This document shows, piece by piece, positions 1 to 8,154 of a DNA stretch of 64,000 nt (the first letter of the stretch is position 1; each line of letters opens with the position of its first letter). Origin of the DNA: Paenalcaligenes hominis_A (GTDB lineage: Bacteria; Pseudomonadota; Gammaproteobacteria; Burkholderiales; Burkholderiaceae_B); assembly GCF_041359055.1 (NCBI RefSeq), contig NZ_JBGJKZ010000005.1, positions 171,523 to 235,522 of the forward strand, in the 5' to 3' direction. The position numbers and the translations under genes are program-made. The notes beneath the pieces were generated by a model that worked only from the letters and a program-made list of their open reading frames with translations, was not told the DNA's origin and did no database searches.

Positions 1-749
1 ATTTGCAGTTTAAGCCTTGGGTATCAGTAGTGTGGCGAATCAACCCTCATCGCTACAACCCAGCTCCTATGGTGTTTTTTAACCGGTTGCACCAAAAAGA
101 GCTACCTATCAGTACGCCAGCCATCTTTACCAATGACGAGCAGACCATTCTTAAAGTCCTCACACAGCAGTCTACTATGCAGAAAACGATGGAAGAGGTA
201 TGTGGGGTGGGCAGTAAACTGGTTCCCATTGATACGCGTCCAAGCAGCCAAGCTCGACTTTCTAAACCTAAAGAGGGCTACGCATACCTGACAGGAAGAC
301 TCAAGTGCGAGTATATGTACCCACTAGCCCTACCGCTTACGTTGAATTCCCTCGCGCCGTTATATTTAGGGCAGGGTTGGTCGCACCTTGAAAGTTGGGG
401 GGTATGGTCAGAAGGAAATACTGCTGTGTTGAATCTAAAGACGCTGCATCCCGATAAACCCGTAAAATTACGAATACAAATTGAAGCCGAGACTTATGTG
501 AACGAAAAACATCCCTTACAACGTGTTGGTTTAACGGTAGCAGGGCAGCCTGCTGCAACGTGGGAAGTCCATTACCCAGAGTCGAAACTGGTGGAAAGCG
601 TTGTGGTGTCGTTAAATGCTGGGCAGGATATGCCGTTGGTTTTTAGCTTGCCCGATGCGATATCGCCCCACACTGTCGGGGAGTCTACGGATACCCGCCT
701 GCTTGGCATTGGCTTAAAAGCGTTAAAGATCGAGGTGCTGGATGATTGA
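1..749 (+). CDS. DUF7024-like C-terminal part of a membrane glycosyltransferase-type protein (5' end outside the window)
   Basis: The reading frame is open from the window edge, so only the last ~248 residues are seen and the true start lies upstream; the first in-frame TTG at base 3 is not a convincing start. No membrane helix remains in the visible part. From about residue 108 the chain looks beta-rich and carries a 'LGQGWSHLESWGVWS' motif, typical of the DUF7024 domain found at the C-terminus of polytopic sugar transferases. The stop overlaps the start of the UbiA-family gene by 8 bp, so the two are co-translated. By context it is probably the tail of the transferase that uses the polyprenyl-phosphate pentose made by the next genes; that link is inference. 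Family assignment is by motif only. Confidence 0.6.
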   Translation, partial: LQFKPWVSVVWRINPHRYNPAPMVFFNRLHQKELPISTPAIFTNDEQTILKVLTQQSTMQKTMEEVCGVGSKLVPIDTRPSSQARLSKPKEGYAYLTGRLKCEYMYPLALPLTLNSLAPLYLGQGWSHLESWGVWSEGNTAVLNLKTLHPDKPVKLRIQIEAETYVNEKHPLQRVGLTVAGQPAATWEVHYPESKLVESVVVSLNAGQDMPLVFSLPDAISPHTVGESTDTRLLGIGLKALKIEVLDD

Positions 750-1587
750 TTTACTCCGTCTTATGCGCCCTAAACAGTGGGTGAAAAATGTATTTTGTTT
801 AGCACCCTTGATTTTTTCTGGCTTGTTTTTACAGCCCCAAGCCATAAGCCAAGCCGCGTTTGCGTTTTTCTTATTTTGTGTGGCGTCTTCGGCAACTTAC
901 ATAGTGAACGACTTGCGCGATAGAGAACAAGATCGTTTACATCCTAAAAAATCCAAAATGCGTCCGCTGGCCTCTGGTGCCGTCAACGTACCCGAAGCTC
1001 TCGTTTTACTAGGTGGGTTGTATAGTATTTTGCTTGTGGGGTTTTGGTTAGAACCTGAAGTACTGAGCGTTATTTTATTGTATTTGCTCTTAAATGTGGC
1101 CTATAGCTTTGTACTCAAGCACCAACCTGTAGTTGATATATTTACCATTGCATTGGGTTTTGTGATTCGTGTATATGCTGGGGCTGTGGCCCTTAGTGTG
1201 CCGGTTTCCTCGTGGATGTTTATCACCACGTTGTGTTTAGCATTGTATTTAGCTGCAGTTAAACGCAGACAGGAACTTAGCCAAAGCGGGGCCGGGGGGC
1301 GCAAGGTGCTGGAAAAATACTCCATTGGTTTGGTAGATCGCTATGCTGAAATGTCTGCAACTGGAGCATTGGTCTTCTACAGTATGTTTGTTTTGTCGGA
1401 GCGCCTCGAGCTGGTCATCACTATTCCCATTGTGTTATTTGGTTTATTTCGTTATTGGTATGTGGTCGAAGCCCTAGATGGCGGTGAATCGCCAACCGAT
1501 GCGTTATTTGATGACAAGCAGTTGCTCGTCACCGTTATAGTATGGGTTGCTGTATGTGCATGGGCGTTATGGCCTGAACAGGTATAA
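742..1587 (+). CDS. UbiA-family prenyltransferase, decaprenyl-phosphate phosphoribosyltransferase-like
   Basis: A 281-residue polytopic protein starting MIDLLRLMRPKQWVKN, the usual N-terminus of the phosphoribosyl branch of the UbiA superfamily. The first aspartate-rich motif is N56DLRDREQD64, followed by a basic 'HPKKSKMRP' stretch that in this family contacts phosphate. About eight hydrophobic segments are visible. Known relatives (mycobacterial Rv3806c; Azorhizobium NoeC) transfer phosphoribose from PRPP to a polyprenyl phosphate at the inner membrane, the first committed step to polyprenyl-phospho-arabinofuranose or -ribofuranose. It overlaps the preceding frame by 8 bp and is 2 bp from the phosphatase-like gene behind it, so all three are one operon. 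Ubiquinone-type UbiA is less likely given the N-terminus and neighbours. Confidence 0.8.
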   Translation: MIDLLRLMRPKQWVKNVFCLAPLIFSGLFLQPQAISQAAFAFFLFCVASSATYIVNDLRDREQDRLHPKKSKMRPLASGAVNVPEALVLLGGLYSILLVGFWLEPEVLSVILLYLLLNVAYSFVLKHQPVVDIFTIALGFVIRVYAGAVALSVPVSSWMFITTLCLALYLAAVKRRQELSQSGAGGRKVLEKYSIGLVDRYAEMSATGALVFYSMFVLSERLELVITIPIVLFGLFRYWYVVEALDGGESPTDALFDDKQLLVTVIVWVAVCAWALWPEQV

Positions 1588-1589
1588 AA

Positions 1590-1997
1590 ATGGATTATTC
1601 TTATGCATTAACCCCGTTTGTGGCATGGTTTGTGGCGGGTGTTACTAAATTTTTAATTAACAGTCTTAAAGCCAAGCAACTGGCTTTTGGCCTTGTGGGC
1701 TATGGCGGACTGCCCAGTAACCACAGTGCCATTGTCTCAAGTATGGCGGCGTTGATTGCTTTCAACGAGGGCATAGACCATCCCGCCTTTGGTGTGGCTA
1801 TTACCCTAGCGTTTATTGTGATGTTGGATGCAAACAGTTTACGACGTCAGGTAGGCAAACAAGCCGCCGCTATTAATCAGCTTCGGGCGCAATCCACTCA
1901 GACCGCTCTACGCGAACGCATGGGTCACACAATCATTGAAATTGGCGCTGGGGTGTTGGTTGGCCTATTGGTAGCAGTGTGTGTTGCCCATTTTTAA
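1590..1997 (+). CDS. Divergent PAP2-family (DUF212) small membrane phosphatase
   Basis: A 135-residue membrane protein with three to four hydrophobic segments and the motif GGLPSNHSA (residues 39-47), the degenerate form of the PAP2 phosphatase signature PSxxSA seen in the divergent PAP2/DUF212 family. It starts 2 bp after the UbiA-like gene. In mycobacteria a PAP2 protein (Rv3807c) follows the phosphoribosyltransferase and is proposed to remove the 5-phosphate from decaprenyl-phosphoryl-5-phosphoribose; the same pairing here suggests the same role on the inner membrane. The epimerase genes (DprE1/DprE2-like) are not in the window; they may lie upstream. Confidence 0.75.
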   Translation: MDYSYALTPFVAWFVAGVTKFLINSLKAKQLAFGLVGYGGLPSNHSAIVSSMAALIAFNEGIDHPAFGVAITLAFIVMLDANSLRRQVGKQAAAINQLRAQSTQTALRERMGHTIIEIGAGVLVGLLVAVCVAHF

Positions 1998-2013
1998 ACG
2001 TCGTAATTAGCAC

Positions 2014-2047
2014 AAAAAAGTCACGCCCAAATGCGTGACCTTTTTAT
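2014..2047. terminator. Bidirectional rho-independent terminator
   Basis: The inverted repeat GTCACGC/GCGTGAC with a 6-nt loop is flanked by an A-run on the left and a T-run on the right. It lies between the convergent PAP2-like and maiA genes and can serve both strands. Confidence 0.9.
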
Positions 2048-2065
2048 ACCGGAGGTGTATCAGAA

Positions 2066-2824
2066 TTAGATGCTGGTTTTGCCAGACAACAAGAAACCGG
2101 CGTCAGGCACACGAGTTTCTAGGCCTAGTGTTTTCAACATTTGGTATACCGTGGCAACTGAGGCGGATAAAACCGGTTTGCCAATCATGTCTTCAGCACG
2201 TTGAATAGCAGGCAAGGAAGGCATTTGCACACACGCTGATAACACCACAGCATCGACGCCCTCGTGATCTAAGCGCTGTACGTGCTCAAGCAGATTTTCT
2301 GGGTTCAGTAGGCCTACCTCTAGGTTGTCAGAAACCTCTAGGCTAATGGAGTCTTTGACTTCGATGCCTTCGGCTTCGATGTACTCAACCACGCGTTGAG
2401 TTAATGGCTTCATGTAAGGAGTGATAATGGACACTTTTTTAATGCCAAACTCTTTCATGCTGTCTACCAAGGCACCGGCGGAGCTAAGCACAGGAATATC
2501 AACGCCAGTGGTTTTAACCGCAGCCTCTAGACGCTCTTGGGATTGACGGTGATAGCCATTGCCCTGAGCCATAATCGCTACTAAACACGCATAGGCCATG
2601 ACATCACAACGAGCATCGGCAAGCTCAACCACACAACGGTCGCTGGCGGCATCCATGGCTTTTAACTCTTCGGGGGTGACATTCATCATGCGCATGCGTG
2701 AGGAATGAAACGTAAAACGATCAGCAGGATTCGCAGCCATGCGTGCATTTAGCATGGCGGGAATTTCTGTTTCCATGGTTGTATTAGAGCTAGGAACGAT
2801 TTGACCAATACGGTAAGTTTTCAT
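2066..2824 (-). CDS. maiA: Maleate cis-trans isomerase
   Basis: A 252-residue member of the Asp/Glu racemase superfamily that converts maleate to fumarate without cofactor. The N-terminus MKTYRIGQIVPSSNTTMETE is characteristic of MaiA, and the two catalytic cysteines are present as C80 (MAYACLVA) and C198 (VLSACVQM), at the positions known for the Alcaligenes enzyme. I chose the ATG at 2824; an in-frame GTG at 2833 lies inside the AGGTGGAG ribosome-binding site and would add only MET. Maleate arises in nicotinate, gentisate-type and resorcinol breakdown, but no maleate-forming genes are adjacent, so the gene stands alone here. Cytoplasmic. Confidence 0.9.
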   Translation of the reverse strand: MKTYRIGQIVPSSNTTMETEIPAMLNARMAANPADRFTFHSSRMRMMNVTPEELKAMDAASDRCVVELADARCDVMAYACLVAIMAQGNGYHRQSQERLEAAVKTTGVDIPVLSSAGALVDSMKEFGIKKVSIITPYMKPLTQRVVEYIEAEGIEVKDSISLEVSDNLEVGLLNPENLLEHVQRLDHEGVDAVVLSACVQMPSLPAIQRAEDMIGKPVLSASVATVYQMLKTLGLETRVPDAGFLLSGKTSI

Positions 2825-2948
2825 TGTCTCCACCTACAAAAATAAAAGAATAGCTTTAGTTTAATAAATGGATGGCAATGCGTAAAATGCTGTTTGATCA
2901 TGTTGCCATCGTATTTTGCGATGACTGGAGTGTTTAGTTGTATAGAGA

Positions 2949-4091
2949 TTATGGATGCAGCTCAGAGTCATCCTCGGCCAGTGGTTGGTAAGGGTTGAGA
3001 GCGGTTAAGACGTTTTCATACGCGGTCAGCATGCTGTCTAAGGTGAATAGCTCGGCATGACGCAACCGCGCAGCTTGTTTCAGACCAGCGCGTAATTCGG
3101 GCTCGTTAAGCAAACGATGCAGCTGTGCAGCACAACTGGTACTGTCATTGAAATAAAGTGCTGCCTCTGCGCAGACCCACCGTGTCGAAGGCGTGTCGAA
3201 AGCAATAATAGGTGAACCCGCCGCCAAACTTTCAACTAAACTAAGGCTTGTGCCCCCCAACTGGTGCCCATGCACAAAAAGTAGACTGTGATAGCGCAAG
3301 GCCCGTAATGTGGTTTTGTCGTGAATAGGGCCAATGAATTTGACTTCGTCGCTAGCAGAGACCAAGACGCGCTGATGGTAAGGGTTGTCATCGTCAAACG
3401 CGCCCACCACCACTAACTGATGCCGACGTTGCTCTTGGCTAAACGCTTGAACGATTTCCAACAAACTATTTTCAGGCTGGGCCAGTGCGTCTATCAATAC
3501 GTACTTGCCTGACTCCAGTCCAAGCTGACGGAGATCGGTGGTGCTGGCATCGGTAATTGCTAGCGCCCCACTAGGAATAAGATAGCTGTTATCTTTTGTG
3601 ATGTTCAGTTGGAAATAGTTGATGATTTCGGCGTTATCTACAATAAAATAATCTCCGAGCAAACACGCCATTTTTTCATTAAAACGTGCCCACATCCGGC
3701 TCAAGAAGTGGTTGTGTGGATTAAGCTGGGGCCGACTGCCTAAGTGGAAAATAGCTACTTTGCCGCGCAGGCGTTGGAAAATACTTAAAAACGCATACTG
3801 ATCGTCTAGTATCAGGGTCATTGAAGCCTGCTTTCGGGCGTGCAATACCGACTTTAAGTAAAACATGAATTGGCCTACAGAGCCTGTTTGTTTTACTGGA
3901 ATATGAACCCGACGCACGCGGCCCCACATGGTTTCGTAAGGTACGGTTCGACTCCAGTCCTCTTGGCAATAAACCGTTACGCGCCACCCTTTTTGTACCA
4001 GATGCAAAGCCAGCTCTTCGGCTAGGCTTTCCTTTTCGCCATATTGGGCTGGAACACCGCGGCTTCCTAATATAAGTAATCGTTTATGCAT
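2949..4091 (-). CDS. Glycosyltransferase, GT4-like with DUF1972-type N-terminus
   Basis: A 380-residue two-Rossmann glycosyltransferase. The N-terminus LILGSRGVPAQYGEKES matches the 'GxRGIPAxYGGFE' signature of the DUF1972 family (rhamnosyl/galactosyl transferases of O-antigen and capsule loci), but the last part of the signature is changed (GEKES in place of GGFE). A GT4-type nucleotide-sugar domain follows, with 'GTSLSLVESLAAGSPIIAFD' near residues 280-300. It is transcribed alone, divergently from the two glycosyltransferase genes at 4263-6585 and upstream of maiA with a 124-bp gap. It probably adds a sugar to the D-rhamnose-containing glycan assembled by the neighbours; the acceptor and linkage cannot be read from sequence. 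Confidence 0.78.
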   Translation of the reverse strand: MHKRLLILGSRGVPAQYGEKESLAEELALHLVQKGWRVTVYCQEDWSRTVPYETMWGRVRRVHIPVKQTGSVGQFMFYLKSVLHARKQASMTLILDDQYAFLSIFQRLRGKVAIFHLGSRPQLNPHNHFLSRMWARFNEKMACLLGDYFIVDNAEIINYFQLNITKDNSYLIPSGALAITDASTTDLRQLGLESGKYVLIDALAQPENSLLEIVQAFSQEQRRHQLVVVGAFDDDNPYHQRVLVSASDEVKFIGPIHDKTTLRALRYHSLLFVHGHQLGGTSLSLVESLAAGSPIIAFDTPSTRWVCAEAALYFNDSTSCAAQLHRLLNEPELRAGLKQAARLRHAELFTLDSMLTAYENVLTALNPYQPLAEDDSELHP

Positions 4092-4150
4092 AGATCAAGA
4101 GACAATGTGAAGAAATGGATGCTGAATCTGTTAAGATCAAACCACCTAAA

Positions 4151-4162
4151 GAACGGTAGCAT
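4151..4162 (+). promoter_or_regulatory. Possible ops-like element in the leader of the glycosyltransferase operon
   Basis: The sequence CGGTAGCAT matches the conserved part of the ops pausing element (GGCGGTAGNNT), with the first two G replaced by A. It lies in the 171-bp gap between divergent glycosyltransferase genes, about 100 bp ahead of the start at 4263. A match this short could be chance. Confidence 0.25.
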
Positions 4163-4262
4163 CAATGCGCAGAGTGAATTCGATCAAACAGGGCGCTCTT
4201 TTACGGACATCTTTGCGTATTTTAATGATTATTTATATTTTGTTAAAAACAAGTAAAACGGT

Positions 4263-5396
4263 ATGAGAGTTGCAATAATTCATGACTGGCTCGTCACCTA
4301 CGCAGGCGCAGAACGCGTGCTAGAGCAGCTCGTCCAGTTGTGGCCGCAGGCAGACGTGTTCTCTATCGTTGATTTTTTGCCGTCCGACCAGCGCGGTTTT
4401 ATCCAAAACAAACCCGTACACACCAGCTTTGTGCAGCGCCTACCCCTAGCAAAAAAACATTACAGGCACTATTTGCCGCTTATGACCTACGCCATCGAGC
4501 AATTCGATTTGGGTACCTATGATGTGGTCATTAGTAGCAGCCATGCCGTAGCAAAAGGGGTATTAACAGGTCCCCAGCAGTTACATATTTGTTATTGCCA
4601 TACCCCCATCCGTTATGCGTGGGATCTTCAACACCAATACCTAGAGCAAAGCGGTTTAAACACCGGGCTAAAAAGTCTAGTAGTGCGATATTTACTTCAC
4701 AAAATACGCTTGTGGGATTTGCGCACCGCTAATGGGGTAGATGTGTTTATTGGTAACAGCCAATATATTGCGCGCCGTATTCACAAAGTCTATCGGCGCA
4801 AGGCCAAGGTGATTTACCCTTGTGTGGATGTAGAGCGTTTTCAGCTAGGCACAAAGCCTAAAGAAGATTTTTATCTCACTGCATCGCGTATGGTGCCGTA
4901 TAAAAAAATTCAGCTCATTATCGAGGCGTTTGCCGCTATGCCAGACAAGCAATTAGTCGTTATTGGCGATGGTCCCGACATGGCGAAAATTCGTGCCGTG
5001 GCCACACCCAATGTGCAGATTCTTGGCTATCAACCTCATGACGTGTTAGTTGATTCCATGCAGCGTGCCAAAGCCTTTGTATTTGCTGCCGAAGAGGATT
5101 TCGGCATTGTGATGGTCGAAGCCCAAGCATGTGGCACGCCCGTTATTGCCTTTGGCAAAGGAGGGGCAGCCGAAACTGTGCGCCATACAAAAACTGGCTG
5201 GTTGTTTACCGAGCAAACCAGTGCAGCTATTCAACAGGCGGTAACTGATTTTGAAGCGCATTTTAACGCCGACCCACAGCAAATTCGTACCCATGCATTG
5301 CAGTTTTCAACTGACCGTTTTAAACAGCAGTTCAAAGAGCTAGTACAAGAAAAATACACTCATTTTATCCAGCATACTCATGAAATTACTGATTAA
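4263..5396 (+). CDS. Glycosyltransferase family 4 (WbaZ/mannosyltransferase-like)
   Basis: A 377-residue GT4 enzyme beginning MRVAIIHDWLVTYAGAERVLEQL, the standard N-terminus of WbaZ-like mannosyl/rhamnosyl transferases that use GDP-sugars. The C-terminal nucleotide-sugar domain carries the EX7E motif (E278 to E286, EDFGIVMVE) and 'GTPVIAFGKGGAAETV'. It is cytoplasmic or membrane-peripheral and retaining by family. It overlaps the next glycosyltransferase gene by 17 bp, so the two are translationally coupled. With manC just downstream and gmd/rmd opposite, the likely donor is GDP-D-rhamnose or GDP-mannose. This pair plus the gene at 2949 gives three single-domain transferases, the same number as wbpXYZ in the P. 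aeruginosa A-band locus; one-to-one orthology is not claimed. Confidence 0.85.
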   Translation: MRVAIIHDWLVTYAGAERVLEQLVQLWPQADVFSIVDFLPSDQRGFIQNKPVHTSFVQRLPLAKKHYRHYLPLMTYAIEQFDLGTYDVVISSSHAVAKGVLTGPQQLHICYCHTPIRYAWDLQHQYLEQSGLNTGLKSLVVRYLLHKIRLWDLRTANGVDVFIGNSQYIARRIHKVYRRKAKVIYPCVDVERFQLGTKPKEDFYLTASRMVPYKKIQLIIEAFAAMPDKQLVVIGDGPDMAKIRAVATPNVQILGYQPHDVLVDSMQRAKAFVFAAEEDFGIVMVEAQACGTPVIAFGKGGAAETVRHTKTGWLFTEQTSAAIQQAVTDFEAHFNADPQQIRTHALQFSTDRFKQQFKELVQEKYTHFIQHTHEITD

Positions 5397-6585
5397 TACT
5401 GAACCGCTAAATGCACCGTTAACCGGGATTGGTACCTATACCTATAGGCTGCTTGAGCAGTTTGTGACCATGCCCGAGTTTACTGACATCAAAGCGTTTA
5501 CGGGGCAACACGTAGTCCCTGCGCATGAAGTCCTTGATCGACTGACCAAGCCCCAGACGTCCGCTACGCCCGAGCCTGCCCCTGTTCCGGCTGAAATGGT
5601 AAAACGCTCTTTTTCAACCAAAGTTTACGGACGCCTCAAGCGTTATGCCCGCGCTATTCCGGGGGCTTATCGTTTAAAACAAGCCTATGGCAGCGCGGTA
5701 TTACGACAACAACAAAAAGAACTGGCTACCTATTTGTACCACGAGCCAAACTTTATTCCGGTACGCACAGAAAATAAACTGATCACTACCATTCACGATC
5801 TATCATGGATTCATTTTCCTGAATATTTACCTGCAAAACGTTTAGAGTGGTTACAAACGGGTATTCAGCAGGCCGTTAACTCTGCCGAACACATTTTGAC
5901 TGTTTCCGAGCTGGTACGAGAGGAAATCATCGATCACTTTAAGGTCAGTCCCGATCGAGTGCATGCGGTCTATTTAGCTGCGGACGAGCGCTTTCAGCCA
6001 CGTCAGGCTGCGCAAACCCAGTCCGTGTTAGACAGCTATGGCCTCACACACGGGCAGTATGTGTTGTATGTGGGAACTATCGAGCCGCGTAAGCGTGTCG
6101 AAGAGCTATTAAATGCATGGGAAATGATAGATCCAGCTTTGCGTCGCACCCAACAGTTAGTCATAGCGGGCGGCATCGGTTGGCAGTATGATCACGTCAT
6201 GGAGCGGTTGCGTACCCTGCAGGACCAAGGTCAGCTGCGGTATTTAGATTATGTCTCCCATGCTGATTTACCCTTTTTGGTGTCGGGCAGCATGGGTTTT
6301 GTGTTTCCTGCTATTTACGAAGGCTTTGGCTTACCTGTGCTAGAGGCGATGGCCTCTGGTGTGCCGGTGCTGTGTCGCGAGGGCACGTCCATGGCTGAGT
6401 TTGCTCAGGGCGCAGTGCTTTTGCACGGCAACTCAACTCAGGCTTTGGCCGAACAATTGGCACATTTAGTACAAGACACCTCGTTACGAACCGATTTGAT
6501 TGAACGCGGTCTAAAGCGCGCTAGCGAGTTTTCATGGACAAAGTGTGCGCGTAGCACGGTCGAGGTCTATAAGCAGTGCCTCTAA
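5380..6585 (+). CDS. Glycosyltransferase family 4 (WbdB/WbpX-like group)
   Basis: A 401-residue GT4 protein starting MKLLINTEPLNAPLTGIGTYTYRLLEQF. Motifs include 'TTIHDLSWIHFPEY' (residues 136-149), 'LYVGTIEPRKRVEEL' (229-243) and the EX7E motif E314-E322 (EGFGLPVLE). These are typical of mannosyl- and rhamnosyltransferases that build homopolymeric O-antigens exported by ABC transporters. The ATG lies inside the 3' end of the preceding glycosyltransferase gene. A 110-bp gap follows before manC. Likely donor GDP-D-rhamnose, by locus context only. Confidence 0.85.
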   Translation: MKLLINTEPLNAPLTGIGTYTYRLLEQFVTMPEFTDIKAFTGQHVVPAHEVLDRLTKPQTSATPEPAPVPAEMVKRSFSTKVYGRLKRYARAIPGAYRLKQAYGSAVLRQQQKELATYLYHEPNFIPVRTENKLITTIHDLSWIHFPEYLPAKRLEWLQTGIQQAVNSAEHILTVSELVREEIIDHFKVSPDRVHAVYLAADERFQPRQAAQTQSVLDSYGLTHGQYVLYVGTIEPRKRVEELLNAWEMIDPALRRTQQLVIAGGIGWQYDHVMERLRTLQDQGQLRYLDYVSHADLPFLVSGSMGFVFPAIYEGFGLPVLEAMASGVPVLCREGTSMAEFAQGAVLLHGNSTQALAEQLAHLVQDTSLRTDLIERGLKRASEFSWTKCARSTVEVYKQCL

Positions 6586-6695
6586 ATTTATGCTGTTATT
6601 TTTCGGTTAGGTTAAAGTTAGGTAGGTAAACGACGTAGCTTTGCTAAAATCTGACCTATTAACGACCAGTTTATATGGTACGAAACGGAGTTCTC

Positions 6696-8099
6696 ATGTT
6701 TTTACCTGTTGTGCTTGCCGGTGGTAGTGGCTCTAGACTGTGGCCGCTTTCTCGACAAAATTACCCCAAACAATTTTTGGCTCTAAGCAGCCAAGACAGT
6801 ATGTTGCAGGACACGTTGGCACGTTTAGGTGGTTTAGCACACGATAATCCCATCATAGTCAGCAATCAAAACCACCGTTTTATTGTGGCCGAACAATTAC
6901 GCCAAATGGGCCTAGAGCAAAGCGCGATTATTCTAGAGCCTATTGCCCGCAATACAGCGCCTGCTATTGTGCTGGCTGCCTTAACCGCCATGCAAACAGG
7001 CGAAGATCCGGTGCTATTGGTGTTGGCCGCCGATCACTACATTGCGGAAACAGCCATCTTCCATAACGCTATCCAGCATGCGGCTGGTTTAGCCGAACAA
7101 GGGCGTTTAGTCACGTTTGGCATTACCCCTACGCACGCTGAAACAGGCTATGGTTATATTCATACTGGCGCTGCCCTTGCGAATGGATTCGAGCTTAAAT
7201 CCTTCAAAGAAAAACCCGATGCTGACACAGCACAAAGCTACTTAGACAGTGGTGAGTACTTGTGGAACAGCGGTATGTTTATGTTCAAGGCCTCAGTGTT
7301 TCTGGCCGAGGTTCAGCGTCTATGCCCGCAACTACTCGAAGACTGTAAACTCGCGCTGGCTGCAGCCCAGACCGATCTATATTTCACCGTCATTCCCGAG
7401 GCTGAGTTTGCTCAGTGCGCCTCCGAGTCAGTGGATTATGCCGTTATGGAGCACACCGATAAAGGGGCCGTGGTGGCTTTGGATGCGGGCTGGTCAGACC
7501 TAGGTAGTTGGGGCTCTATCTACGATGCAGATCAACGTGATGCAGACCAAAACAGCATTCGTGGCGATGTGTTGACGTACAACACGCGCAATAGCCTAGT
7601 TCACTCGCACCATCGTCTGGTTACAACTGTGGACGTGGAAAACCTAGTGGTAGTGGAAACCTCTGATGCCGTGCTTATTGCCAACAAGGACGACACCCAA
7701 GCCGTGCGTGAAATTGTTGACCAGCTCAAGCTAAAAGATCGCCCTGAATACATTGCGCATCCTGTAGTACATCGTCCGTGGGGGCATTATGAAACAGTGG
7801 ATATTGGCGAACGCTATCAGGTCAAACGCATTTTTGTTGCTCCAGGCGAATCCCTGTCGTTACAAATGCACTATCACCGCGCCGAGCATTGGATTGTGGT
7901 GTCTGGCACCGCGCTAGTGCGATGTGGGGACGAGGAGCGTTTACTTAGCGAAAACCAATCTACCTATATTCCACTTGGCGTTACCCATAGTTTATCCAAC
8001 CCTGGTAAAGTACCGCTTGAGCTCATTGAAGTACAGTCGGGTGCCTACTTGGGTGAAGATGATATTGTGCGTTTTGAAGACCGCTATGGGCGTCAATAG
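6696..8099 (+). CDS. manC: Mannose-1-phosphate guanylyltransferase / mannose-6-phosphate isomerase
   Basis: A 467-residue bifunctional type II PMI-GMP enzyme of normal family length. The N-terminal nucleotidyltransferase opens with LPVVLAGGSGSRLWPLSR and has FKEKPD; the C-terminal cupin carries the isomerase signature (RPWGHYE, then MHYHRAEHWIVVSG). It makes GDP-mannose from mannose-6-phosphate via mannose-1-phosphate, the precursor for Gmd/Rmd on the opposite strand. I chose ATG 6696 because GGAG lies 6 nt upstream; the ATG at 6675 has no ribosome-binding site. The gene converges with wzt and shares a bidirectional terminator with it. Confidence 0.93.
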   Translation: MFLPVVLAGGSGSRLWPLSRQNYPKQFLALSSQDSMLQDTLARLGGLAHDNPIIVSNQNHRFIVAEQLRQMGLEQSAIILEPIARNTAPAIVLAALTAMQTGEDPVLLVLAADHYIAETAIFHNAIQHAAGLAEQGRLVTFGITPTHAETGYGYIHTGAALANGFELKSFKEKPDADTAQSYLDSGEYLWNSGMFMFKASVFLAEVQRLCPQLLEDCKLALAAAQTDLYFTVIPEAEFAQCASESVDYAVMEHTDKGAVVALDAGWSDLGSWGSIYDADQRDADQNSIRGDVLTYNTRNSLVHSHHRLVTTVDVENLVVVETSDAVLIANKDDTQAVREIVDQLKLKDRPEYIAHPVVHRPWGHYETVDIGERYQVKRIFVAPGESLSLQMHYHRAEHWIVVSGTALVRCGDEERLLSENQSTYIPLGVTHSLSNPGKVPLELIEVQSGAYLGEDDIVRFEDRYGRQ

Positions 8100-8120
8100 T
8101 CCCTAACCAATAAACCACGT

Positions 8121-8154
8121 AAAAGCCCGTTGCTGTGCGACGGGCTTTTTTTTA
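8121..8154. terminator. Bidirectional rho-independent terminator between manC and wzt
   Basis: AAAAGCCCGT pairs with ACGGGCTTTT around a 9-nt loop and continues into a T-run; A- and T-runs on both sides allow use from either strand. The wzt stop codon lies inside the T-run. Confidence 0.92.
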
